Below, piece by piece: positions 1 through 8,184 of a DNA stretch of 64,000 nucleotides (position 1 is the first letter of the stretch; the number at the start of each line of letters is the position of its first letter). A program made the translations under genes and the position numbers. Under the pieces are notes generated by a model. The model saw nothing but the letters and a program-made list of their open reading frames with translations, was not told where the DNA came from and did not search any database. Source of the DNA: Maioricimonas rarisocia (GTDB lineage: Bacteria; Planctomycetota; Planctomycetia; Planctomycetales; Planctomycetaceae); the NCBI RefSeq assembly GCF_007747795.1, contig NZ_CP036275.1, positions 1,974,001 to 2,038,000 of the forward strand, read 5' to 3'.

Positions 1-546
1 GACACCGACGTTGACGAATCGGCGATTGTGACTGAGGCGTCGCTGCCAGTGGATGCCCGAGTGCGTCCCGAAGATGACGTCCGCCGTGTACTCGTCAGCC
101 AGGCTTTCGAGAAAGTGCGTGCTGGTCGTCGACTCCCACAGGAATTCGTTCGTTCGCCGTGGGCTGCCGTGACACAGCAGCATCCTCAGGTCGTCGGCTT
201 CGAGTCGGTACTCCGTCGGCAGGTCCCGCAGCCATGTGCGGTTGGCCGGGCTGGTGTTCTCGCAGGTGTATTCGTAGCTGATCTGTGCGAAGTAGTTGTC
301 CCGGGGATCGGTGTAGCCGCACTGGCAGTCGCTCAGGTCGTTGCCGATCGAATCGTCGTAGTTCCCCTGAATGCAGACGACATCATGCTCGTGCAGCAAT
401 GGAAAGACGCGGTCCGGGTGTGGGCCGAAGGCTCCCATGTCGCCCAGGCAGTAGAGCTGCTCGGCACCGCGACGTCTGGCATCGTCGATCGCGGCTTCGA
501 GGGCCAGCCAGTTGTTGTAGATGCCGCCGAAGAGGGCCAGTTGCAT
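1..546 (-). CDS. Metallophosphoesterase-fold protein, 3' end cut by window edge
   Basis: The ATG at 546 is inside the window and the reading frame stays open for 182 codons to the left edge, so the C-terminus is missing. The order of motifs fits a calcineurin-like (YfcE/MJ0936-type) phosphoesterase: GDMGAFGPHPD at residues 35-45, GNYDD at 61-65 in place of GNHD, LLCHGSPR further on, and GTHSGIH in place of GHTH. The first motif, normally D-x-H-G-N, reads GGIYNN, so two of the usual metal ligands look replaced; this is seen directly, and loss of one metal site is inferred. It starts 12 bp after the radical SAM gene stop, with no strong ribosome binding site, so it is probably translated from the same leftward mRNA. 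Substrate unknown. Confidence 0.7.
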   Translation of the reverse strand, partial: MQLALFGGIYNNWLALEAAIDDARRRGAEQLYCLGDMGAFGPHPDRVFPLLHEHDVVCIQGNYDDSIGNDLSDCQCGYTDPRDNYFAQISYEYTCENTSPANRTWLRDLPTEYRLEADDLRMLLCHGSPRRTNEFLWESTTSTHFLESLADEYTADVIFGTHSGIHWQRRLSHNRRFVNVGV

Positions 547-558
547 GATGAGTGACCG

Positions 559-1542
559 CTACTCTCGTTTGCTGGAAGACGGATTCGTGCAGATGGCCCC
601 GTACAGGTAGCAGGTGAAGCATGCTCCGTGGCGAAGCGGGTACGGCCCGGTCGATTCTTCGAGAGTCTCGCCCATGCGGGCATCCGGCTCTTCGAGCAGA
701 ATCGGGCAGACGTAGATGCCATTGCTGGTGACCACCCGGCTGTGGCTGCAGATGAGCTGACTTTCATCGTAGTCGGCCATCATCTGCTGCGTGACCCGTT
801 CGGTTTCGCTGTAGCCGCAGGTGCGCTGCTGCTCGGCACCGATCTTCAGCCGAGGGAGGACCTTCAGCCGGGGCCGGTCGCAACCGTGGTCGGCAAGGAC
901 CTTGCGGAACTTCTCGAGCACTTCGGCGTCATGCTCGTCCGGCCAGGTACGGGTCATCGTGATGATCGGCAGGAAGCCGAAGCTGCTGAGCAGTTCGACG
1001 CCCTTCATGGCTCGCTCAAACGTGCGCGGTCCGCGGATGGGATCGTTCGTTTCCGGCGTCGGTCCGTCGATCGAGACGCGGAACTCGAGGCTGTAGAGCG
1101 AACGGTCCTCGGCAGCGCGGAGACGCTCGAGCCACTCCGGTTTGAGAACCGTGCCGTTGGTGAGGACGGTGGCCGGGCCGTACTCGAGTGTTTTCTCGAG
1201 AATTGGCATGATGTCGCGGTTGAGAAACGGCTCGCCGCCCGTGAAGTAGTATTCCTTCACACCGTGCCGGACAGACTCTTCGAGTGAGCGTTCGACCTCG
1301 GCGAGCGTGAGATACCCAAAGGAGTCGTTGCGGGGACTGCAGCTGATGAAGCAGTGCGTGCATTCAAGATTGCAGAGCGTCCCGGAGACCTGAAACCAGA
1401 GCTCGTCGAGGTGAGCGAGAGCCACCCGCGGGACCGGACCGCCGGCGTTCTCTGCACGCTGCTGAACGAGGAGCGGTCCGGCGTCGAGGTCGGAGGTGCC
1501 GTGCATCGCCTGCATGCGATCCGAATCAGCTCGCATATCCAT
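559..1542 (-). CDS. Radical SAM protein with SPASM-like C-terminal cysteines
   Basis: A 327-aa protein with the canonical CX3CX2C cluster motif at C57, C61 and C64 (CNLECTHC), which in this superfamily binds the 4Fe-4S cluster that cleaves S-adenosylmethionine. The GGEP motif follows at 102-105. The C-terminal region carries further cysteines (LICSHS, YVCPILLEEPDAR, ACFTCYLYGAICTN), the pattern of a SPASM-like auxiliary cluster, so it probably holds two clusters. Several ATG codons near the start (1542, 1536, 1515, 1506) make the exact start uncertain. It lies 30 bp downstream of the flavoprotein gene and 12 bp upstream of the phosphoesterase, which suggests an operon. The substrate (peptide or small molecule) cannot be told; no obvious precursor peptide gene is seen nearby. 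Confidence 0.85.
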   Translation of the reverse strand: MDMRADSDRMQAMHGTSDLDAGPLLVQQRAENAGGPVPRVALAHLDELWFQVSGTLCNLECTHCFISCSPRNDSFGYLTLAEVERSLEESVRHGVKEYYFTGGEPFLNRDIMPILEKTLEYGPATVLTNGTVLKPEWLERLRAAEDRSLYSLEFRVSIDGPTPETNDPIRGPRTFERAMKGVELLSSFGFLPIITMTRTWPDEHDAEVLEKFRKVLADHGCDRPRLKVLPRLKIGAEQQRTCGYSETERVTQQMMADYDESQLICSHSRVVTSNGIYVCPILLEEPDARMGETLEESTGPYPLRHGACFTCYLYGAICTNPSSSKRE

Positions 1543-1572
1543 CTTTCGCGTCGGGAACCTTGAGGAGTTGCT

Positions 1573-2796
1573 TCAGTCCGTTGCCGCGCGCGACGGCAAC
1601 AGGGACAGGACGTCGTGAATCTGCTGCAGGCCCGTTCGCATCAGAAAGCGGGAGTTCCGCCCGTAGCTCTTCGATCCGAGGATGTAGAAGCCCGGCTCGG
1701 GATTGCGCAACAGATCCGCATCGGGAGTTGGTTGTGCGAGGCAGTCGGCAGAGGTCTCTCCGAGCAGCTTCGCGGCCAGCCGCATCGGTCCCTGGGACGC
1801 ATAGCATTCGTGGACCTGCAGCTCTTCGTAGACCGTGCGATCGGGACGGTAACCGACGTTGGCGATGATCCGGTCAACGTCCAGCCTCTTCCCGGAGCCG
1901 TCTGCCAGCGATCGAACCGTCACAGTGAATCCGTCTTCCATGTCGTCTTGCGCCAGGGAGACCACGCTGTAGCCAGCCAGCCGTTCGACAGGGGCATCCG
2001 GGCGGGCGGCCAGTTCATTGGCGATCGTCGTGAGGCGTCGGCGTTCGGTGAGGGAATCGTCCTCGATCTGTGTGACTGGAGCGGCATCGCTGCGCCGCGT
2101 CAGCCAGGTAATGCGCGTTTCGGGGGACTCCGACGCGATGCCGGCCAGAGCGACGAGGTTGGTTGCCGCCGAGTACCCGCTGCCGATCAGCAGCGTATGG
2201 CGGCCGGCGTATTCCGCACGGGCGTCGCCGGCGAGATCGGGCAGGCCGTATTCGATATCGCATTCGTAGTCGAGTTCGCCGGGACAGGGGATCCCCCCAT
2301 CTCCCAGCCAGTTGTGGTTGCCGAAGGTCCCGGAGCAGTCGAAAACGAATTCGGCTTCGATCATCTGCTCCGTCGCCGCATCGCGGACGAGAAGCCGGAA
2401 GGGGGCGTCAGCACGGGACGGATCGCCGATAAGATCCCCTTTCCAGGTTCCGTTGCGGCCGATTGTGAAGACGTCGGCGTCTTCGTGCAGGGCCTGGCGG
2501 ATCTCGGGGAGTTCGCTGAACGGCTGCAGGTACGCGTCTGCGAACTCGGCACCGGTCAGCAGAGCGTCTTCGCCGGGAAGGTCGTAGCCCTGTTCGCGGA
2601 GAGCTGTCCTGCCGAGTTCTGACGAATTCATGCCGAAGGGACTGAACAGCCGCACGTGCCCCCAGCGACGGACGTTCTCGGCAACCTGTCCGCGTTCGAA
2701 CAAAGAGACATCGAACCCGGCGCGGGTGGCGTGCAGGGCAGCTTCCAGACCGATCGGGCCGGCTCCGATGATGGCCAGTCGGGGTTGATCGTTCAC
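1573..2796 (-). CDS. FAD/NAD(P)-binding oxidoreductase
   Basis: A GTG start at 2796 is chosen because AAGG lies just upstream and the dinucleotide-binding fold begins at once; 407 aa. The longer frame upstream to 2964 reads as non-coding. Residues 11-16 (GAGPIG) are the Rossmann GxGxxG for FAD with an acidic residue after the second strand (LFERG). A second nucleotide-binding motif, LLIGSGYSAA, sits mid-protein, and NVGYRPD near the C-terminus is the usual motif closing the FAD site in two-dinucleotide-binding flavoproteins. It is first in the probable operon with the radical SAM and phosphoesterase genes. The motif set resembles flavin monooxygenases and FAD-dependent oxidoreductases of the BVMO/thioredoxin-reductase superfamily; the substrate is unknown. 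Confidence 0.8.
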   Translation of the reverse strand: MNDQPRLAIIGAGPIGLEAALHATRAGFDVSLFERGQVAENVRRWGHVRLFSPFGMNSSELGRTALREQGYDLPGEDALLTGAEFADAYLQPFSELPEIRQALHEDADVFTIGRNGTWKGDLIGDPSRADAPFRLLVRDAATEQMIEAEFVFDCSGTFGNHNWLGDGGIPCPGELDYECDIEYGLPDLAGDARAEYAGRHTLLIGSGYSAATNLVALAGIASESPETRITWLTRRSDAAPVTQIEDDSLTERRRLTTIANELAARPDAPVERLAGYSVVSLAQDDMEDGFTVTVRSLADGSGKRLDVDRIIANVGYRPDRTVYEELQVHECYASQGPMRLAAKLLGETSADCLAQPTPDADLLRNPEPGFYILGSKSYGRNSRFLMRTGLQQIHDVLSLLPSRAATD

Positions 2797-2887
2797 GTTG
2801 CCGCCTTGTTTCTTCTGTTGGGGGCCGGTCCACTGCTCCGTGGCGGCCCGATGGGAACAGTGTTGAATTCTCTGAGGACGCCTGCCG

Positions 2888-3907
2888 CTACGTCGATTCC
2901 GGCAGGATGACCCGCTGGCCGGACGCGGCTGCCTGCAGGCCGGCGTCGAGGATCTCCTGCGCATCGCGGCAGAGCTCGGCGTTGCAGGTGTCTTCGGGCG
3001 TGGCGTCGTTGTCCAGGCACCAGATCAGGTATTCCGCTCCGTTGCGTCGGCCCTCGGGGAGAGGTTCGACGGGAATCTCTTCCGGCTGGCCGTCGCGTCC
3101 GCGGGCGACCATGATTCTCCCCGGTTCGGTCCACAAGGTCCCTTCGGTCCCGAGGTAACGGGCATCGTGGTAGTGGGGCAACTGCGTCCATGAGGCCTCG
3201 GTGAATGCGAACCGGTCCGGGTAGATGCAGGTGATCGACGCGTTGTCGACGACGTCGATGTCCGTTTTGACGAGACGGGCGGCGACCGCCTGCACCGCCT
3301 GCGGACGGCCGAACAGGTAACGGAATGCCGCGGCCCCGTATGAGCAATAGTCTACCAGAGCGCCGCTGCCGGTCTGTGAGGAGTCAAACAACCAGTCGCA
3401 GAAATAGTCGCTGCACCCAAGTTCGCGGGGGCCGCTGTGAGCCATCCGCATCGTGGCGGAGAAGACGTGGCCGATCTCCCCGGCCTGCAGCAGTCGCCAG
3501 GCGTGCGTCGTGTTGGGACGCCAGCGGTTGGGCCAGTTGACCATCAGCAGCGTGCCGGTCTTGCGGGCGGCCTCGAGCATGCGATCGGCGTCAGCCAGGC
3601 AGGCGGCCATCGGCTTTTCGATCTTGCAGGCGACGTTTCGCTCGCAGGCGGCTTCGACGACGGCCAGTCCGTCGGCGTTGGAGGTGCAGACTTCGACGGC
3701 GTCCAGCTCGACGTCTTCGAGCATGGCCTGCGGCGAGTCAAAGAAACGCTCGATGCCGAACTCGTCGCGGGCCCGCTGGCGGAGCGGTTCGTTGGAGTCG
3801 GCGATCGCTTCGATGCGGACGCGACCGGTCTGTTGCCAGTGTTTCAGTTCGCTCCAGACGTGATCGTGGACCAGTCCCGCAATTCCGACGCGAAGGGTGG
3901 ACGCCAT
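2888..3907 (-). CDS. Gfo/Idh/MocA family oxidoreductase (cytoplasmic)
   Basis: 339 aa from an ATG at 3907 preceded by AGAGGAAC. The N-terminus has the Rossmann strand-loop RVGIAGLVHDHV, a variant of GxGxxG, and a later EKPMA matches the EKP motif of the family. Family members reduce or oxidise sugars and related polyols with NAD(P). There is no signal peptide, unlike the paralogue at 11951-13300. It lies 91 bp upstream of the flavoprotein gene on the same strand and could belong to the same transcript. The sugar or cyclitol substrate cannot be read from sequence. Confidence 0.82.
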   Translation of the reverse strand: MASTLRVGIAGLVHDHVWSELKHWQQTGRVRIEAIADSNEPLRQRARDEFGIERFFDSPQAMLEDVELDAVEVCTSNADGLAVVEAACERNVACKIEKPMAACLADADRMLEAARKTGTLLMVNWPNRWRPNTTHAWRLLQAGEIGHVFSATMRMAHSGPRELGCSDYFCDWLFDSSQTGSGALVDYCSYGAAAFRYLFGRPQAVQAVAARLVKTDIDVVDNASITCIYPDRFAFTEASWTQLPHYHDARYLGTEGTLWTEPGRIMVARGRDGQPEEIPVEPLPEGRRNGAEYLIWCLDNDATPEDTCNAELCRDAQEILDAGLQAAASGQRVILPEST

Positions 3908-4039
3908 GTTCGTTCCTCTGCCGTGCGAATCAGTTGCTGTTGCCGAACGCGTTTTATGCGTCCGGCAGCGGATTCGCAAATCCAGAGCGAAGAACGAGCG
4001 TCCTCAGGCCGGAGGATTCTGCCGGCCCGACGGGGAGCG

Positions 4040-4858
4040 TCAGTCGGTTGAGACGCAGGTCAGCTCTTCGGCGGCCGCCTCGATTTCGACCGGCGAGACG
4101 GTCTGCAGTCCGTCGGCATAGCCCACCAGCAGCGAGAGGTCACCCACCTGGTTGATTCGGCGGGGAATTCCCTTCGAGAGTTCCCAGAAGGTCTGCAGCG
4201 AGTCGTCTGCGAAGACCGGGCCGCGGGCGCCGGCGGCGAACAGCCGGTGTTTGACGTATTCGAAGGTTTCTTCCGGCGGAAGCGGTCGCAGCGTGATGCG
4301 GACGGCGACGCGCGAGTTCAGTCCGCCCATTCGCTCGACGTGCGGAAGGAGTTCGGGCTGCCCGGTGAGAATGATCGAGAAGCGGTTGCCGAGATCCTGC
4401 TGGATGTTGGTCAGCAACTGCAGCACCTGCAGGTGCCGGGGCTCGAGCAGGTGCGCATCATCAATCACAATGACCGGATGCCGGTTCTCGCAGGTGAACT
4501 GTTCGAGGCGGCGTTCGAGTCGGCGGAGGACCGAGTCGCGACTTTGGGAGACAGCCTCGGCCGCTTCTTCGTCGAGCCGCAGGGCGAGGTAGCCGAGCAG
4601 TTCGTCCGGTTCGAGCAGCGGGTAGACCAGGCGGATGAGCGGCGTGTATGTCTCTTCGAGTTCGGTTTCGAGGACGTGCGTGATGAACGTCTTGCCGATG
4701 CCGTGACCGCCGGCCAGGAGTCCAAGCCCCTTGCGGTTCTCGATGAGGTAGCGGAGTTTGAGCAGGGCCCCCTGATGGGTCCGCGTCGGATAGTAGAAGG
4801 CGGGGTCTGCGTGGTTCTCGAACGGGGACTGTTCGAGTTGCCAGTATCGTTCGTACAT
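4040..4858 (-). CDS. ExeA/MshM-like AAA ATPase
   Basis: 272 aa beginning MYERYWQLEQSPF, the typical start of ExeA/GspA-type ATPases. Walker A is GGHGIGKT (about residues 49-56) and Walker B is VIVIDDAH (about 129-136). An arginine-rich sensor region (SKGIPRRINQ) follows, as in AAA proteins of this group. No C-terminal peptidoglycan-binding domain or membrane segment is present, so it is a bare ATPase module. Relatives work with type II secretion or pilus machinery, or act as transposition-type ATPases; no secretin or transposase gene is seen here. The gene just upstream (4955-5401) encodes a small single-pass membrane protein that could be its partner. Confidence 0.8.
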   Translation of the reverse strand: MYERYWQLEQSPFENHADPAFYYPTRTHQGALLKLRYLIENRKGLGLLAGGHGIGKTFITHVLETELEETYTPLIRLVYPLLEPDELLGYLALRLDEEAAEAVSQSRDSVLRRLERRLEQFTCENRHPVIVIDDAHLLEPRHLQVLQLLTNIQQDLGNRFSIILTGQPELLPHVERMGGLNSRVAVRITLRPLPPEETFEYVKHRLFAAGARGPVFADDSLQTFWELSKGIPRRINQVGDLSLLVGYADGLQTVSPVEIEAAAEELTCVSTD

Positions 4859-4954
4859 GACGGGGACGCTCTGCTGCGATGAAGGCTGATGCCGGCAGTG
4901 TGGGACAAGCTCCGCGGTCCGGAGGAACCGCCGGGGCGACGCGAGCGGCTGCGT

Positions 4955-5401
4955 TTACTCGTCCATGGTTTCGATCTCGCCGGTCAACCAGACGGTGTTG
5001 GAAGTACGGTCCTGGTCCGCGTCGTCGGTTTCGAATCCGACGCGAACGATGCTGGCCTGTTCGGCCTCGGTGCCGGGCATCGGAGGAGGCAGCAGTGGTC
5101 CATCCGGCGTGGTTCGGGGCTGGCGGATCAGTGGCGTCGAACCCGATGGCCGGGCTGGCTCCTGCGCCACCAGTTCGACGGCTTCCGTGGCTGCCGGAAA
5201 ATCTTCGGTTTGCAGTTCGTGCAGCAGTCCCGGTTGGGGCTGGTTGGATTCGTCGGCGACGTCGTAATCCCGCGTCGACAGTGCAAAGACCGCAGTCACG
5301 CTCAGGGCGCCGACTCCGAGCAGGACACGGGAGTCGCCGGGACTCGGACACCGTCGGAGGAGTCCGTCGAGCATCTCGCGGTGTACACGCCAGCCGGACA
5401 T
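4955..5401 (-). CDS. Small single-pass membrane protein, unknown function
   Basis: 148 aa from an ATG at 5401. The first ~25 residues are basic, then one hydrophobic segment (VLLGVGALSVTAVFAL, about 26-41) would span the membrane, followed by an acidic, proline-rich tail ending GEIETMDE that would lie outside the cytoplasm. No known domain is recognised. It is 96 bp upstream of the ExeA-like ATPase on the same strand, so an accessory role in that system is possible but is inference only. The coding case rests on the neat membrane segment, the position in the leftward block and the absence of a better frame. Confidence 0.55.
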   Translation of the reverse strand: MSGWRVHREMLDGLLRRCPSPGDSRVLLGVGALSVTAVFALSTRDYDVADESNQPQPGLLHELQTEDFPAATEAVELVAQEPARPSGSTPLIRQPRTTPDGPLLPPPMPGTEAEQASIVRVGFETDDADQDRTSNTVWLTGEIETMDE

Positions 5402-5677
5402 GGTGTTCTCGACGTCTGGATGGAGGAGGAGCGGTCTGCGGGCCTCCGTCGGACAGGACCTCCCGGGACGGATCCCGTTGTCATCGGTATCGGTCCGGGG
5501 AAGGCTTCGGCATCAGTGATTTGTTCTGATTGCCGCGACTTTGCCGGTTCTGGAGACTTTGCTGCGGTGCGGCCGGGTCGCCGCATCCTGTGCACGCCGA
5601 TCGCGGGAATGCCGGCTGCAAGTGACTGGACCTGCCGTCAAACTTCGTAAGAATGGACGCTGACGAGGGTTCCGGCA

Positions 5678-6778
5678 GTGATCGGTCCCCTGCCCTTCTC
5701 TTCTGACTTCGAGTGTGTGATGCTGCGGCCTGTTACCGATCTGAGTCGAGCCGAACTGGCGGCCTGGTGCGAAGAGCACGGGCAGCAACCCTACCGGGCC
5801 GATCAGATCCGCCGCTGGATCTTCGGCAAGCGGGTCGATGCGTTCGAAGAAATGCACGACATCCCGGCGGCGCTGCGGACGGCCCTGGCTGAGGAGTTCC
5901 GCCTGTTCGCCTCGACCGTGGTGCGTCACCAGGTGTCCCGGGACGGGACCGAGAAACTGCTGCTCGCACTGCACGACGGCGAGCATCTCGAATGCGTCCT
6001 CATGCGCGAGGATGACCGCCGGACCGTCTGCATCAGCACGCAGGTCGGCTGCGCGATGGGGTGCGTCTTCTGCGCCAGCGGGCTCGAAGGCGTCACCCGG
6101 AACCTGTCGATGGGCGAGATTCTCGATCAGGTGCTGCGGTTGGATCGCGTGCTGGGGCCGGACGAGCGGATCACCAACGTCGTCGTCATGGGGATGGGGG
6201 AGCCGCTGGCGAACCTGAAGAACCTGCTGCCGACGCTCAAGACGCTCAACGAAAAGGGGGCATTCGGCCTTGGAGCCCGGCGGGTGACCGTCTCGACGGT
6301 CGGCCTGCCGGACCGGATGGCGGAACTGGCGAAGGAGAAGCCGGCGTACAACCTGGCGGTCTCGCTGCATGCCCCCAACGATGAGCTGCGAACACAGATC
6401 GTCCCGGTCAACAAGTCGATCGGACTCGAAGCGATCCTGCAGGCGGCGGATGAGTACTTCGACAAGACGGGCCGCCGGGTCACGTACGAATACGTTCTGC
6501 TGGCAGAGACGAACGACCGAACCGAACATGCCCGCGAGCTGGCATCGCTGCTGCAGAAGCGGAACGCCCACATCAACGTGATCCCCATGAATCCCGTGGC
6601 TCCTCTCGATCATCACGCTCCTGCGATGCCGCGAACGCAGCAGTTCGTCGAGACGCTGCGGGGGCTGGGGGTGAACGTGACGGTCCGGAAGCGGAAGGGA
6701 GCGGACATCGACGCGGCGTGCGGTCAGCTTCGGCTCCGGCATGAGCAGTCAGATGATCTGGTGACGCTGGAGACGTGA
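5678..6778 (+). CDS. rlmN: Dual-specificity RNA methyltransferase RlmN
   Basis: 366 aa radical SAM enzyme that methylates C2 of A2503 in 23S rRNA and A37 of some tRNAs in this family. The motif CAMGCVFC gives the CX3CX2C cluster, and GMGEPLAN is the SAM-binding GGE-type motif. The two mechanistic cysteines are visible: one in the C-terminal DIDAACGQL and one in HLECVLMRE, although the latter is also consistent with a structural position. The N-terminal helical domain has YRADQIRRWIF. The GTG start at 5678 is preceded by GAGGG at about 9 bp; an ATG at 5720 is an alternative. It is divergent from the leftward block at 1-5401 and is followed 7 bp after its stop by a palindromic repeat. Confidence 0.95.
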   Translation: MIGPLPFSSDFECVMLRPVTDLSRAELAAWCEEHGQQPYRADQIRRWIFGKRVDAFEEMHDIPAALRTALAEEFRLFASTVVRHQVSRDGTEKLLLALHDGEHLECVLMREDDRRTVCISTQVGCAMGCVFCASGLEGVTRNLSMGEILDQVLRLDRVLGPDERITNVVVMGMGEPLANLKNLLPTLKTLNEKGAFGLGARRVTVSTVGLPDRMAELAKEKPAYNLAVSLHAPNDELRTQIVPVNKSIGLEAILQAADEYFDKTGRRVTYEYVLLAETNDRTEHARELASLLQKRNAHINVIPMNPVAPLDHHAPAMPRTQQFVETLRGLGVNVTVRKRKGADIDAACGQLRLRHEQSDDLVTLET

Positions 6779-7425
6779 GGGGCGCGTAGCGTGTTGTCGC
6801 CGGGGGCGACGTACGATTTGAACGTCGATTGAGTGCTCGCAGGGTGGGTTAGCGAAGCGTAACCTACCGTTCCCCGTCGCTTACCGGCGAGCCGGCTGCG
6901 TGAGCTGCCGGGTGAGATTGATACAGCCTGGCTGGGGGCTCCGCTGCGCTCCGATCGCCAGCCACACGTTGTCGGTGACCGCACGTATGTCTCTGTTTGG
7001 TGGTGCGTCACGGAGTCGACTGGTGTCGGGAGCGGTGCCCGGAGTGGATCGTCGAAATGCGACCCGCCGTGACACATCCTACATTGCTGAGCGGCATCCG
7101 GCGCTCTTGCCAGCGGTCCGGATTGTTTCGGGCGGTGCACGCGGCCTCCTGTCGCTGCGCGACCCAGACAAGCAAGTTGTCTGGGCCACCCGTCAAAGGT
7201 CGCTTTCACCCGCGAGACTGTAGGGTGCTGTCGCCGGCGGCGACGCACCATCCGGTTCGAAGTTGGGCGTCCAATCTGGCTTGATGGTGCGTCACGGGCG
7301 GATCGGTGGGCGGGGAACTTGAGCCCGGTGGAACATCTCTCGGGGGTGCCGTGACACACCCTACTTACTACCCTGCAGCTGGACAGTCTCGGAATCCCCC
7401 GACTACCCCGACATGCAGGCACATC
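6779..7425. repeat. Intergenic cluster with two palindromic repeat elements
   Basis: No gene is supported here. An element begins at 6786 (GTAGCGTGTTGTCGCC), 7 bp after the rlmN stop, and its right half ends near 7080 with the variant GTGACACATCCTAC. A second, more typical copy runs from about 7222 (GTAGGGTGCTGTCGCC, then GGCGACGCACC) to about 7363 (CCGTGACACACCCTAC). Between them, near 7165-7185, lies a short CAGACAAGCAAGTTGTCTG hairpin, which recurs in the 8.2-10.5 kb array. Open frames across this stretch change with the repeats and are not credible genes. Confidence 0.8.
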
Positions 7426-8184
7426 ATGGAATTCTCGCTGCCGGAAATCCACGAGATCAGCGTCGACGTCGATGGCCGGCAGTTCGACGGCAGCTGGTAC
7501 GTCGTGCTTCAGGACATGATCGTGAACTACAACGGCTTCACTGCGAGCACGAACGGGTGTCCGTCCAATGCAGATGAAGTTGCAAAGGGAATGCTTCGCC
7601 AACTGGTTGCAGCGCACTACGTGAGACCGGAATCGATTCCAGCGGGGCTTCCGCCGTCGGTTCGCGAGGCGGCGCACCGCTACATCAACGAGTCGCTAGA
7701 GGAGTCACAAGCCGCCAGCTTCGTCGCGTCGTTTGGCAAGGCTGAACGGGGGGCGCTTCTGCACCGACAGCTCTCCTGGATGTGTGTGAACGCACTGGCG
7801 ATGATCGTGCCGGCCTGGAAGTACATGTGCGACGGAAATGCTGCCGAGGAGACGTATCTTGATCTGCGGCAGTGGCTCGGGGATCCGTCACATCCGGTCG
7901 ACTGGAAGTCGGCGACGACGCCGGCCGTGGCGACGCGGGACGGTCTGCGCGTGGGGGACTGCGACGCGTGCCGTCTGGAACCGATCGCGTCGGCCGTCGC
8001 ACACACTGCCCGTTACCTGCAGTCGGCTGACCCGGCCGATGCGACAGAATCACTCGAATCAGCCGACGAGGCGTACGACGAAGGTTGCCATTCGCGTGGG
8101 GCTCCGGATCGGTTCTCGAAATGGCTGGTGTTCGATGTCCTGCCGAGAGCGCTCGCCTGCAGGCCGATTGAGGCCTTGGGGTAG
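7426..8184 (+). CDS. Hypothetical protein, 252 aa, flanked by repeats
   Basis: The ATG at 7426 begins the non-repetitive part of a longer frame whose upstream portion is repeat sequence. The protein starts MEFSLPEIHEISVD and has an N-terminal strand-rich stretch, then a helical, Ala/Glu-rich C-terminal two thirds with several cysteines (SWMCVNALA, GDCDACRLE). No family is recognised with confidence; the helical part faintly recalls small immunity-type helical proteins, but this is a weak impression. The TAG stop abuts the next repeat element (its G is the first base of GCAGGGTGCTGTC). Repeats lie on both sides, so this gene sits alone as an island. Confidence 0.6.
   Translation: MEFSLPEIHEISVDVDGRQFDGSWYVVLQDMIVNYNGFTASTNGCPSNADEVAKGMLRQLVAAHYVRPESIPAGLPPSVREAAHRYINESLEESQAASFVASFGKAERGALLHRQLSWMCVNALAMIVPAWKYMCDGNAAEETYLDLRQWLGDPSHPVDWKSATTPAVATRDGLRVGDCDACRLEPIASAVAHTARYLQSADPADATESLESADEAYDEGCHSRGAPDRFSKWLVFDVLPRALACRPIEALG

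Noticed and set aside
5513-6742. Long minus-strand frame over rlmN (409 codons)
   Set aside because: It is antisense to a gene with clear radical SAM motifs; GC-rich third positions keep the reverse frame open.
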